Positions 8,776 to 19,969 of a stretch of 64,000 nucleotides of DNA are shown here, in pieces. Every line of letters begins with the position of its first letter. Position 1 is the stretch's first letter. The stretch covers positions 1,612,001 to 1,676,000 of the forward strand of contig JAHCVI010000002.1 in the NCBI GenBank assembly GCA_019096155.1, written 5' to 3'. The DNA comes from Staphylotrichum longicolle (lineage: Eukaryota > Ascomycota > Sordariomycetes > Sordariales > Chaetomiaceae). The notes beneath the pieces are model-generated. The model saw nothing but the letters and a program-made list of their open reading frames with translations, did not search any database and had not been told where the DNA came from. A program made the position numbers and the translations under genes.

Positions 8776-11222
8776 GAAGAAGTCGGAAACCGTAACTCGA
8801 TGGGAAGGGTAGCTCAGCGGGGAAACGAGCCGTCAGGCGGAGCACCGGGAGCAGCAAGGAACGAAGGAAGACGGCGACGCAGTCACTGTATTGCGGTCGG
8901 CAGGGAGGTCGGGGAGGGCGGCGGATGTCCGAGTGCGTAGTTGGATTGCTGTCGGGGCCGGGCGAAGAGCTGTCGAGTGGCTGCTGTCACAAAATTGGGC
9001 GAGCCGGGGAAGCGGGTGATGTCAGGAGGGACGGAGGGATCACAGCGGCGCAGAAGGTCGTATTAGTCGAGAGTTGTTGTTGTTTCGGTGATGCGGGCGG
9101 ACAGCAGGGTTCTGCGATGCAATGTCGAGATATATGTGGCCGAAGTTGGGCTTTGTGGGTGTTTCGGGGTCTATGCAGGCGATGCGTGCGTGAATGGCAG
9201 GACGGGATCTTGGGAACTCGATTTCTCATTCATGAAAAGACAAAACTTGAAAGCCAAAGACACAGTGGTGGCGGGTCTCCTACTCCACCAAGCCCAGTGC
9301 TGCCAAAAAAACATGACTGGCCGTGAACCCACCGTGACTGGTCCGTGCAGAAGAACAGGCCACTGAGCCACTGAGCGCCCCAGGGTGCACAAGCTGGGAT
9401 CCAACGTTGTGGGCGGTGAAGGCGGTCCCAAATCCTGCCGCAGGCCTTGGCGATCCATTACAAGAGGGGGATTTTTCGGCAGACCCAAATTTCGCTTTCT
9501 CTTTTTCCTTTCTTCAATACCCAAGACCACAAACGCAAATCCTTGCCAGCCTGCCACCAAACTGCTCCCGCGCTTGCTGACAATTTCGGACGTGTGTCGA
9601 GATTGACTCTATCAATGCCCTTGCTTAAAACCATCATCACGAGTGCCCCGTTTGTGCGGCGTCCATGATGCGGTGATGACCTGAAGCAAGAACTGGACAT
9701 CCCATCTCAGCATTTATTTTCTGGTGCTGCCACGTAGACAAGACATGCGCCGGGCCTGGCAAGGCCTGGCAGGGCTCCTGTGCGCATGACAGCTATCCTC
9801 CAATGGGTGGTCGTTTCTTCCTGTTTTCTCCATCCCAGCTGCGGAATTTTCACTTTCTGTAAGTCTGTTTCTGTGCATCTTGCTGCCCACGTCTGCCCTG
9901 ATGACCCGCAAGCATTCCGGTAAACCGACTCAGCAACGGCAGAGCTTCTCCGGCTGCTTCGGCATGGGAAGTTCACCGCCGCCGTGAGTTGAGGACGAGG
10001 ATATTATGGCTGTTCCTGAGCTTCCCTCTCAACCTGTCCACTCGCACTGCATTTTTCCCCGCGCTGAGAGCTAATGATTGCTCTGGGAGCAGGTTGTTTC
10101 ATCGTTGTTTCGAAAGTCAACAATTTAGGACTATGCCAAAACAAGTCTTTAGAATGGCAGCCCCCCATTTCTTACCCAAACCCCCATTAACGAGGGGCAC
10201 CAGGCGGTTCCCAACAGCTAACGGTAGAACGACGGGTGCATACTGCGTAGCAATTCGGCTCTCTGACTTGGAGAACCATCCTAGCTGGGTACCTGGGTAG
10301 CGGTCAAACCTGCTTTGTCAGGTCACACCCGTGGATGCAATGATGCTGCAGCTCGGAGCTGCCACAGCGAATGCGCCGAGCTACCCCACGCTTTCACGTT
10401 CCCACCGGATCCCGATCTCGAGAGGGCAGAGATGGAACACGGAACAGCTCCGAGCACGTTCTTTGCCTGCCGCATGAAGCGGCGCTGGGGAGTGGGGGTT
10501 TGGGTGCGCATCTGGGGTGCAGGTGTCCGGGTACCCTACTCAGTAAGGGACGCACCTGATCGGGACTCGCCAATCAAAGCGCTGGTGCCGGCTTGCAGTG
10601 CACAGCATCCCGCCGATGCACCCCGAGGACGACAGGCGGTCCGGAGAGGGCTGGGGTCGCTGTGCCGCTGCAAGTCCCGTCCCAGAGTCGGGTCCCAGAG
10701 GGAACAGCTGCCGGCCCCACTGATGCCGGGCCCCGCGTAAATTCGTGCCTTGAACCCCACGCACACGCGCTCTCTGGCGCTACGTAAAAAGGTGGGGTTG
10801 CTTTCTGTGTTTCTGCGTATGGGTAACCGATAAAAGAGAATTCCTGCCGGCATCTGTGCTGGACGCTCCCATCTGGCGTTTTCTTTGTATTGCCACTTGG
10901 AGGCATTGGAACGCGCTCCAAGGTCTCTCCAGCTCCAATTGCGTCTGCTCAAGCACGCTCAAGGCATCGCCCACCCCGTCTGTCGTCCTCGAGTCGTCCC
11001 AAACCAAAAGCCGCCACTATCACCGAGCCCGCCATACCCAAATAGTTACACCCACTCGAGCCACTCCTGTGGACTGTGTACCACCACTGCCGTACCGACT
11101 CTAAACGCTACCCCACATTAAAGTCGACCTGTGTCGCTGACCCTTCCATCTCCGGTTTCCGTCGACCCGTCGTCCTCCGCCATCCTCCCGCCGTCCTCCA
11201 ACACCTTGTGCGCCGATAACCC
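8776..11222. other. Intergenic, 2.4 kb, divergent promoters of the eIF4E-like and MTHFR genes
   Basis: No ORF here has credible protein character or splice structure. The stretch just before 11223 is C-rich and pyrimidine-rich (10980-11220), typical of a fungal 5' leader for the MTHFR gene. I see nothing else that I can name. Confidence 0.5.
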
Positions 11223-13307
11223 ATGGGCGACTTCCTCCCCAGTTTGGAACTGCCCCCCGAGGCCGTCAAGAACCACGCAATGGATAAAATCACAGACAAG
11301 ATCGCGGCCCTGCCCGCGGGGCAGGACTACTTCTCGCTCGAGTTCTTCCCCCCCAAGACCGCCATGGGCTTCTCCAACCTCCGCGGCCGTCTCGATCGCA
11401 TGGCCCGCGCCCTGCGGCCGCTCTTCGTCAACGTTACCTGGGGAGCAGGCGGGTCGACGGCAATCAAGTCGCTAGAGCTGGCCGAGATCTGCCAGAGGGA
11501 GCTGGGCCTGACGACGTGCCTGCATCTGACCTGCACCAACATGAGCCGCCGCCTGATCGATAAGGCCCTCGACGATGCAAAGGCCCTCGGCATCCGCAAC
11601 ATCCTCGCCCTCAGAGGAGACCCGCCTCGGAGGGCCGAGTACCGCGACGTCAACGAGCCGGAGCCGAGCGAGGACGAGGAGTTCTCGTGGGCCGCCGATC
11701 TCGTCCGCTACATCCGCAAGACCCACGGCGATTACTTCTGCATCGGTGTCGCCGCATACCCCGAGGGCCACGCCGACGAGAGCCACCCGCTGGGGCAGAG
11801 TCTGGAGCACGACTTGCCGTACCTCGTCGAGAAGACGCAAGCCGGGGCCGACTTTCTCATGACACAGCTGTTCTTCGACATCGAGGCATACAAGCACTTT
11901 GAGAAGAAGCTGCGAGAGCATCCCAGCGGGGCCTTCAATGACATCGCCATCATTCCCGGACTCATGCCCATCCAGAGCTACCAGATGATCAAGCGGACGA
12001 CCAAGCTCAGCCACGCCAACATCCCCGACGCCCTGATGGCGCGCTTGGACGCGGTCAAGGGTGACGACGAGAAGGTGAAGGAGGTGGGCGTGGACATCAT
12101 CAGCGAGATTGTCGAGCAAGTCAGGGAGATCAAGAGCAGGACCGACGCACCCAGGGGTTTCCATTTCTACACCCTCAACCTGGAGAAGGCCGTGTCGTTC
12201 ATCGTGGAGCGGACGGGGCTCATCTCCCCAACTACCCCTGACGAGGAAGCAGCTGTGGCCGAGCAAAACCCCATCCCGGACATCAGGCTTCTAGGCGTCA
12301 ACGGCTCCACGCCGGAACAGTCCTCACTCGAGCCGCCGAGACGGAACCCCTCCATCGGATCCGACCCCCGCGACCGCGTCATCGTCCAAGGCCGGTCCGC
12401 CTCGTATCCCGACTGGGAGGCGACGGCCCTCGACGCCAGCGTCCCCGCGGAGCCCATCAACTCCCGCGCCAACACGCTTGCCATCTCCGAGGGCGAGGGC
12501 GTCCTCGGCCGCGAAGCCACGTGGGACGACTTCCCCAACGGCCGCTGGGGCGACGCCCGGTCCCCGGCCTATGGCCAGATCGACGGCTACGGCGTCAGCC
12601 TGCACGTCACCGTCACCCAGGCGCGCCAGCTCTGGGGCACGCCCAGGAGCACCGAAGACGTTAACGCCATCTTCATCCGCCACCTGCGCGGCGAGCTGGC
12701 CACCATCCCCTGGAGCGAGGAGAGCTTCAGCCCGGAGACGGAAAAGATCCGCGACCAGCTCATCGGGCTCAACTCCAAGGGCTGGTGGACGCTGGCGTCG
12801 CAGCCGGCCGTCAACGGCCTGCGGTCGAGCGACCCGACATTTGGCTGGGGCCCGCAGAACGGTTTCGTCTTCCAAAAGGCCTTTGTCGAGTGCTTCATCC
12901 CGTCGGCGGACTGGAAGGTGCTGGAGGCGAGGCTCAAGAAGCCCGAGATGAAGGACGTGGTATGCTTCTACGCGACCAATGCCAGGGGGGACTTTGTCAG
13001 CTCGGACACGGAGCTTTCGGCCGCCGGGGGCGCGGCGCCGGGGGAGCGGGAGGCGAGCACCAACGCCGTGACATGGGGCGTGTTCCCCGGCAAGGAGATC
13101 GTCACGCCGACCATCATCGAGGAGGTGAGCTTCCGCGCGTGGAGCGAGGAGGCGTTTGGGATCTGGGGGGAGTGGGCCAAGATCTACGAGAAGGGGTCCG
13201 AGAGCGAAAAGTTCTTGGAGAGCGTCAGGGCGGACGCGTGGTTGGTGAATATCATCCACCATGATTTTGTCGAGAGCGATGCGCTGTGGGAGTTGCTGCT
13301 GAGTTGA
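11223..13307 (+). CDS. met12: Methylenetetrahydrofolate reductase, Met12-type
   Basis: Intronless, 694 residues. The N-terminal catalytic TIM barrel (about 30-330) shows SLEFFPPKTAMGF, FVNVTWGAGGST, CLHLTCTNMS and NILALRGDPPR, all FAD/folate-site blocks of MTHFR. The C-terminal regulatory half (about 420-694) shows TWDDFPNGRWGD, FGWGPQNGFVFQKAFVE and VTWGVFPGKEIVTPTI, the eukaryotic SAM-responsive domain. The enzyme reduces 5,10-methylene-THF to 5-methyl-THF for methionine synthesis. The LEFFPPKT and TWGAGGST blocks are closer to yeast Met12 than to Met13, so a second MTHFR gene elsewhere in the genome is expected. Start at 11223 (AACCCATGGGC); an internal ATG at 11280 is an alternative. A loop of about 60 residues around 340-400 looks variable. 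Confidence 0.95.
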   Translation: MGDFLPSLELPPEAVKNHAMDKITDKIAALPAGQDYFSLEFFPPKTAMGFSNLRGRLDRMARALRPLFVNVTWGAGGSTAIKSLELAEICQRELGLTTCLHLTCTNMSRRLIDKALDDAKALGIRNILALRGDPPRRAEYRDVNEPEPSEDEEFSWAADLVRYIRKTHGDYFCIGVAAYPEGHADESHPLGQSLEHDLPYLVEKTQAGADFLMTQLFFDIEAYKHFEKKLREHPSGAFNDIAIIPGLMPIQSYQMIKRTTKLSHANIPDALMARLDAVKGDDEKVKEVGVDIISEIVEQVREIKSRTDAPRGFHFYTLNLEKAVSFIVERTGLISPTTPDEEAAVAEQNPIPDIRLLGVNGSTPEQSSLEPPRRNPSIGSDPRDRVIVQGRSASYPDWEATALDASVPAEPINSRANTLAISEGEGVLGREATWDDFPNGRWGDARSPAYGQIDGYGVSLHVTVTQARQLWGTPRSTEDVNAIFIRHLRGELATIPWSEESFSPETEKIRDQLIGLNSKGWWTLASQPAVNGLRSSDPTFGWGPQNGFVFQKAFVECFIPSADWKVLEARLKKPEMKDVVCFYATNARGDFVSSDTELSAAGGAAPGEREASTNAVTWGVFPGKEIVTPTIIEEVSFRAWSEEAFGIWGEWAKIYEKGSESEKFLESVRADAWLVNIIHHDFVESDALWELLLS

Positions 13308-14413
13308 GGGCGGCAGCATGGTATTTTAGGGGGGCCAGGAAGACGGAACAAGACGCGCGGGATGTAGGCACATATATCTGGCATCTTGCCTCGCTCTCCA
13401 AACATAAGAGATGGAGTGCAATGTCAACTCCCACATGTAAACACGTAGCGCTCCAACTTTGACCATTTTTACCGCACAGAGATGGACTCGTATGTGCCCA
13501 AGGTCCCAATGCGGACCATCGTTTACCAGCAAGACCAAGGTCAATCGTCTCCCAGTCTTTTGAGTTACGATTCCGTCCTCGCTCTCTCACGCACATACAC
13601 GGCGTTCACAAGGTAAGAAATATAGTCTTGATTTCCCCGGCCTCTCTCTCAAAATCAGCAGGCCACCTATTATACTACATCGAGAGCTCTTCCTGAGCTT
13701 GCAAAAGAAAAAGAAGAAAAACCCTGGTTTGGAAATCATCAACGTCGGTCAAATGTCCCCAGCTCCCTGCATATCCTCCATAATGAGATTGGCGAAGTCG
13801 AAGACATCGAGTCCGTCCGTCCTGTTTGTACGGCCGTCTGGTCCAATGCCGGGTTCTGGGTTGGGGTCAAGGGACCGAAAAAAAAAAAGGAATCTCAAGA
13901 TGAGGTGTATCCCATGCCATGCCATGCCGTTGCCGTGCCGTTCCGTGCCGTGTCACCAACCGTCCATTCAATAAAGTTAGGACGTGATGGGAAGTCGGAA
14001 AAAAGATTGGACATAGGAAAATGGGCAATGTTCCTGTTCAGGCTGGTTGTGTGCCGGCCGGGCTTCCCATGGTGCCGTGTGGTATGAAGATCCGAGTTGG
14101 GTGTGGTATGATCTGTGAGATCTGTAGAGGGAGCGTCCAAGCTAGCTCGCCTCGCACCTGGGATCTGAAATGACGGCTCTGGGGGCCAGTACTGCCACTG
14201 GTGCGGTGATGGCAGGTCGTTGATTAAGTATAAAAGTGGAGAGTCTCGAGACTCTCGGGCGAATGCAGCAAGACGAGATGAGATGGGGCGGTTGTTGGTG
14301 TTGAAGGACTTGAAGGGTCCTCAGCTCAAGTTGCAATGTGTTCGTCGCCGTCGCTGGCGGTTGTAGGCAAGCGACACCGAACCCCGACCCTGAGTGTGCC
14401 GGTTGGACTTGGT
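13308..14413. other. Intergenic between convergent MTHFR and Myb-like genes
   Basis: It holds the 3' flanks of two convergent genes, an A-rich patch at 13697-13722 and a degenerate pentanucleotide repeat at 13912-13953. I see no gene. Confidence 0.5.
13912..13953. repeat. Degenerate pentanucleotide repeat (CCATG / CCGTG units)
   Basis: About eight 5-bp units that drift from CCATG to CCGTG/CCGTT. A shorter patch of the same type occurs near 7300-7316. Confidence 0.7.
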
Positions 14414-16258
14414 TTAGCAGTCGCCCGCATCATCCCACTCCTCGCCGTCCACAAACTCGCCAAGGTCAAGCTCGGCCGCGCACGCGACATCGCTGGGGTC
14501 GAAGCGGTCGCTTGCGTGGTCGCTGGAGATGCTGTTGTTGGCCAGGTAACTCATGTTGCCGCCGGTGCCCGATCCACCGCCAAAGCCGCCGAAGGGAGTA
14601 AACTCCTCGCTCTTGAAGGAAGTCGCCATGGAAGTAGTCCCAAAGCCAGCCATCGTGTTCGACGAGGTGGTGGTCTGCGGGGTCTGGGCATCAGAAGCGG
14701 ACGCCGTGGGAGAGCTGGCGGTCTCGAACATGGTCATGTTATAAGACGTCACGTTGTTGGGAGGCATGCCCATAATGTTGGCGGTGCCGGTGGCGGCGTT
14801 GGTCCTGTTCATGCCAGTCACGCCAGCAGTCATGCCCATACCATTGTGGTTGATGGGCACGTTGCCGCCGCTGTTGGGCACAGGAAAAGAATAGGCCAAG
14901 GTCGGAGTCGGCGGGCTGCCGCCGGCGGTGTGACTCTCAGTGGAAAAGGCAGAGCCACGGCGCATACCATTCATGTTCATGGCTGTGGAGTGAGCAGCAG
15001 AAGGGTGGGCACCGGTCATGGTGACTGGAGGGGCGCAATTGTATCCAACTCCGGTGGCCGGGTTGGTGTATCCGTTGGGAAGAACCGCTGAGCCAGAACC
15101 TGGAATGGGCGCCAGAGCGTACGACGGGGCCGCCGGACGAGGGGTAACTGACGCGGTTGCGGCAGGGCTGGGTTGCGAGTTGGCCTTCTCACCGGGCTTG
15201 GTCCAGGCGGAGTGAGGAAGGAGAGGAGGGTTCTTCCGAGGGGTGCTCAGGACCTTCGGCTTGAGCTTCGTGGGAGTCGTGTCCAACTCCGAGTAATCGG
15301 CCTCGGGAGAGTCGACATCATCGTCGGACTCAAGATCGGGATCGGGCTTGATCACCTTTTGGCGCTTGGCTCCTGCGCCGGTGGATTTGACGGATCTAGT
15401 CCGCTTGGCCGATGCTGGCGTGGTGCGCTGGTGGTTGGGCGTGGCCGGCACGCTGCTGGCCGCACTCGAGCCCCCTTTCAGGTGGGCGGCAAAGGCGTCA
15501 ACGGGGTCCTCCCCGTTGGCAACTGCCTGCTTGAGAACATTGGCACCCTTGTTGATGCTGCGGAACTGGAAACCGAGACCATCTGGGGTGCTCGCGCCGA
15601 AGAGCTTTTGTATTTCTGTGATTGAAGTCAGCATCTTGGTTTGGGATGAATCGGAGTTGCTGTTCAAAGCCGGATGAAAGCAAAATCAAAACCCCTTGGC
15701 GACAATTCCAACGGCGGCGGGGATGGCGGGAAGGCGGAGCGGCTGGCTGGGAACGACAAGTAATCTTACCCCCCTTGTTCTTGATCTCGTAGACCTTGTA
15801 GAGCTCGGGGTCCTCCCCGCGCTCCACAAGGCCCTTGACGACATCGGCCTGGACCTTGATGGCCCGGAACCGATGCTCGACCGAAGACTCGGTGGCGCTG
15901 CCACCGAGGTACTTGGCAATCCCTGGGCAGTCAGACGGGGCCACGGTCAGTCTCCAGAGTCTACGTTGAGTCGAGGGGTGGCTCGTCGTGCAAGCTCCTT
16001 ATCGCCATCTCCCTCGCCGCTCCCGCCAGGTCCGCCGTGGTCTAAGCACGTAAAGTGATCAAGTGAGTCCCGACTCGCCGGCGGAAGCAACGAGAAAGGC
16101 ATAAAAGGAACACGGTGGGGGAAGAAAAACAGAACCAACTTACTCTTGTAATCGATGCGCGGATTGTCCAGCGACGCCACAAGCGCCGAGAGGAGACGGG
16201 ACTGTGTCTCCCATGACTTGAAGTTCGAGGGCCGCTCTTTCTTTTCCTTGGGAGGCAT
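14414..16258 (-). CDS. Putative nuclear protein with two Myb/SANT-like repeats
   Basis: Three exons, 16258-16144, 15922-15770 and 15615-14414, give 489 residues; phases agree at both junctions. The N-terminus begins MPPKEKKERPSNFKSWE. Two related segments follow: IAKYLGGSATESSVEHRF...VKGLVERGEDPELY and IQKLFGASTPDGLGFQF...LKQAVANGEDPVDAF. They share the order I-x3-LG..T, F-R-x-I and GEDP and look like a duplicated helix-turn-helix (Myb/SANT-like) unit, though this is my inference from pattern. A basic patch (KRTRSVKSTGAGAKRQK) could be a nuclear localisation signal. The remaining 300 residues are low-complexity Ser/Thr/Asn/Met/Gly, ending in an acidic tail (LGEFVDGEEWDDAGDC) that could be an activation region. 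The gene model is well supported; the molecular role is not known. Confidence 0.8.
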
Positions 16259-18308
16259 TTTTGTTGATTTCAATTGTCTGCTCTGTCGAGCAGGGAGGAC
16301 GGGACGAAGAGATGGGCGAAAGAGACTAGACGATTGGAAAGTCAGCAGATCTGTTTGACAGGCAGTATCCAATTTATCAGGCTCAGGCCACCAGAATACT
16401 GCTGTTGCCGTAGAGTGAAGTTGCCGTCAGACGTTGAGCAGAGAGTGGTGAACCGAGTGAACTGAAAGTTCGCTTGCAGTTCTTGAGGAACGAAGAGCGC
16501 GCTTCCTCGACCAGAAATCGGATGAGGCAGTTCGCAATTCCCCGAAACGAGTTGCCCAAGTCCCAACTCAAGCTGAGTATGACACTGAAAGATTGCAAAT
16601 CGGCGTAAACAAAGACACTGCCCACTTGGGTCGTTTTCAAGACTGAGTTCGACCAAGGGACGAAAGATCTCGATCAAAGTCACTGCCCTCGCCGCCAACG
16701 CAATCACGAAAATCAAGTAGAACGAAAGGAAGAGGGGCTTACATGGCTTGGGACGGTATCGAGAGCAGGCAGAACCGCGAAGCTTGCTGTGATGTCGAAA
16801 GCGGGAGAGAACAAGCGCGATCGGTCGAGCTGAGTGAGTGGCAGAGAAGAGAAAGGAAGAAGGTTCGAATTCGAGGAACGGGCAGAAATAAGTATGTGTG
16901 TGTGCTTGGTGATCAGGACCCGCGCGCGGGTCCGAGAGCAGAGCGCCTGATTTGACGACGGCAAGGTGGTTGACCGGGGTCGAATACCAGTCTAGGGCCG
17001 GCGAGGAAGGATCAGAGAAGAGAGAAGGTAACGATAGAGGACTACTGTAAGCCCATTCAGTCAGAATAATCATCAAGGTAAGTCAGAAAGTTCATTGCTC
17101 AGTGTCAGAAGGACTAAACCCAGAGACCGCCCCCTTGTTGGGATTCAGGGGGTGATTAACGACGCAGACGGAGAGACAAGAACAAATGACACCAAGACCG
17201 TGACGCTTGCCATGACCCCATGAGAGAGTGAAACTGCAAATCGAGACACAGGAGAAAACGAAAAAGCAGTAAGCACTGTGAAAGGACTGTTGAATCATGG
17301 GGGCAGGCTTGCCCCTATGCCACATGCAGGTTAAGAGATAAACGGCACCTCTTCAGGTACGCTAGGAAAATCAAGCAGAACGAAGATTGAAACGGAGACC
17401 CTCTCTCAGTTGTAGTTTGCAATTGTAGAGAAATGAACTGGGGCATGAAAGCTGACGTGATGTTGTTGGCGTCAAGGGGTTCAGGTAACGTTATAAAAGG
17501 GGTAAAATGAAGACGACGTGATGAGGACTGTTGAAGTACTTGGCTCAATGGAAAGGCGAGACCGTGATTCGACTCACACAAGTAAATAATGAGGAAAAGT
17601 GATCCAGGTTAGACTTACAGCTTGTATGCAATCGCAGCTGATGTTGCCCCTGATCTGTGACAGAGAAGTCGTCCACAGCCCGTTGTTGTCCTGAACCCAA
17701 CCCACACACGGGGTGTTAAGGGTCACCTGGACACGGCCACAGCTATCCAGAGCGGGCCATGTATGATGTTGGAAAGTGGCGACTGTCAAGATGTTCAAGA
17801 TTCCAGTCAAACATGCAAGTCGGCGACAGCTTGGGGCATGAGACTGTGGCAGCCAGCCTTGTGAATGAGGGTTGAAAGATGAAGAAAATGCGACTGACAA
17901 GGCTGAAAGCAATGCGCCGTCTCCAGGGCCAACGCTAGTGGGTTTCAGTTTACAGTGGACCTTGGTCTCTTCAAAACCTTACTTAGGGCTCACCGCAAAG
18001 TTGGACTTGGAAGTCAAAAGAACCGTAAAGTAATATATTTGGATCCATTACAGATCATTGGACGAGTAGAAAGGTTTATCTTAACCCATTAAGGTGTGTT
18101 GTCAGAGTTGAGGTGTGGTGGCTGGGTGTTACCTGGTAACAGACGTTCACAGTCTTGGCACTCCAGAGAGGTTCCGGTTGTTTGAGTTATCTCCACACAG
18201 ACCACTTAACAAACACACAATAAGGGCACGGTTCATGTGATGGTTGTTTGAGGCTCTATTAGTCTATATGTGTGTATCCAAACGTCTTGACCGTAATACT
18301 CATACACT
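16259..18308. other. Intergenic, 2 kb, 5' flank of the Myb-like gene
   Basis: No credible gene. A minus-strand open frame over 16342-17076 lacks protein character and is probably leader or promoter sequence. GTAAGT-like and CTGAC-like signals occur, so the Myb-like mRNA may have spliced 5' UTR exons here, but I cannot define them. Confidence 0.4.
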
Positions 18309-19262
18309 TCATGTCGTCTTCTCTGTCGTTGATGTCCTCCGTCCTGGCGGGTTCCCATGCCCGCTGGCGGTTGAAAAGCCATTTGGCTGCAGCTCATGCT
18401 GCCAAGCAGGAGCCGAGTGCTTCTCCCCGTCACCATACATCAGATACTGGACACCCAGGAACGAGTCGCATGCGGCCTGGAACATGCCGCAAATCTTGAA
18501 CGCCCACGGAATCGTCGTCGACGACGTGAAGAACCAGAACATCTTCATGCTGTCACCGAGCAGCCAGCTGGCCAGCACACTGAGCCGAAATCCCTTGCAG
18601 GACCGAGACCGCGCGTTTGCGAGGATCTGGGGAATGGGTAGGATCGCCTCGACGGAAAGGCCGATGATCCCAATCGCCGACGAGTACGACTGGTATACCG
18701 AAGGAAGCGGAGACAACAGAAGCTCGCAAACCACAAGGCCGGCGAACAGGGTCAGCAGGAACTGCCAGTATCTATTCTAAACGTCAGCGCCTCCCCTCCA
18801 AGATTGTGCTGGTTGCATGGTAACCCACGGCTTCGGTGACCTCCACTGCCAGAAATTGAACGGCCGTTGTGTCTCGTGTGCCCGGGCGAACGGGACCGCA
18901 GCGTCACCGCCCTTCGAATACGGCGCCGGCCGGTGATCCAACGCAATCTTCAGCAGAATCACCTGCATCGCGACCATGATGAACGACTGGACGAGAAGCG
19001 CATTGTCGAATTTCGCACCCGGGTAGTAGAATATCCTGACGCGCGCGTGTTGGTCAATGGCCTTGGAAACATGCTAATGGGGGCTGGCCACGACGAACCT
19101 CAGCAGGGATGCAACGAGCATGATGAGCGGAATGTCGAGGGAGAACCCAGCGCTGGACCTTGCCCGGTGCATCGAGAGGGCCTGGTCGCTGTAGGAGAGG
19201 ACCGGCGAGAGAATCAAAAACGCCGGGGTAAGAAACCCCGACAGCGTCGTCAACCACCCCAT
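18309..19262 (-). CDS. any1: Any1/Cfs1-type PQ-loop membrane protein
   Basis: Exons 19262-19099, 19035-18829 and 18771-18309 give 277 residues. The second intron uses the donor GTGGGT inside a GTGGGTTACC stretch, which restores RSPKPYWQF across the junction. Hydrophobic segments run through the protein; the second PQ-loop motif is clear (EAILPIPQILANARSRS, Pro171-Gln172), while the first repeat has SYSDQ in its place. Between them lies RPFNFWQWRSPKPYW, typical of the eukaryotic Any1/Cfs1 and SLC66A2 (PQLC1) branch. In yeast the protein sits in Golgi/endosome membranes and opposes the Neo1/Drs2 flippases; scramblase activity is reported for the family. The C-terminal tail is polar. Family confidence is good; substrate is unproven here. 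Confidence 0.88.
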
Positions 19263-19782
19263 CTTGCCGAGAACACTGTGCGGGACGTCGTCGGTCGTCT
19301 GGTATCACGAGGCGAGGGACAGGTGGCGGCTCGGCGCGTGTGGCTGCGACGGGAAGAAATCGAAAAAGAAGAAAGAAGGACTTTTGTCTTCTACAGGCCA
19401 ATCCGGGGTGGTCCTCTGCGACGGCGACACGAAATATCCAAAGGGCGACCTGTTGCGCAAATCCGGATGGGCCTGCAAAATTTCGAGGTCGTGTCAGAAC
19501 GGTCCGGTGGTGGGCACCTGGGCAGGCTGGGGCACCAACACCCAAGGCGTGAGATCGACGGGAAGATGCAGCTTGTGGAGTCGTCTCAAGTGCCGGCAGG
19601 CTCGGATCTCAACCCGCTAATTTCAGATGGCCCGTGAACAGCTGTCCTCAGCTGGCGAGCACTACATGAATCTGTTTTGGGCAGTTGCGAAACAGCAGGT
19701 TGCCAAATCCCGGCCCCAAACGTTTTGAGATTGGAAAAGGGGAAGGAGTGGTGACCAATTTCTGTATCTTGTACGCGCATTA

Positions 19783-19969
19783 ACGTACTTGCATAACGAA
19801 TCGCGCAACACAACGAGTCGCGCACTGCTAAGGGCTGTATGGATATTCAGCTGCAGCACTAACAGCTTATTCCCGACTTAATCCCGCTGTTAGTGCCACA
19901 GCTAAATGTTCAAATAGTCCTTACCAGTGCGCGACCCGCCATGTTGCGCGACTCGTTATGCAAGTACGT
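19783..19969. mobile_element. MITE-like palindromic element flanked by TA
   Basis: Two 84-bp arms (19783-19866 and 19886-19969) are inverted copies around a 19-bp spacer, so the whole element can fold into one hairpin. The outer 17 bp (ACGTACTTGCATAACGA) are identical; overall 70 of 84 positions pair. Twelve of the 14 mismatches are transitions. The element is flanked by TA on both sides (19781-19782 and 19970-19971), as for Tc1/mariner-Fot1/pogo insertions; a TTAA reading of the ends is also possible. It has no coding capacity. It lies about 520 bp upstream of the ANY1 start codon. Confidence 0.8.

Noticed and set aside
8805..8880. tRNA-like D-arm (GTAGCTCAGCGGGG...GAGC)
   Set aside because: No T-arm or B box downstream and no acceptor stem pairing.
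12324..13319. 331-codon open frame antisense to the MTHFR gene
   Set aside because: Shadow of a GC-rich coding region with Arg/Leu/Gly bias and no domain.
16342..17076. 244-codon minus-strand frame upstream of the Myb-like gene
   Set aside because: No domain, mixed composition, lies in the probable leader or promoter.
17535..17580. A-box and B-box-like pair
   Set aside because: Spacing of about 22 bp is too short for a tRNA and no cloverleaf forms.
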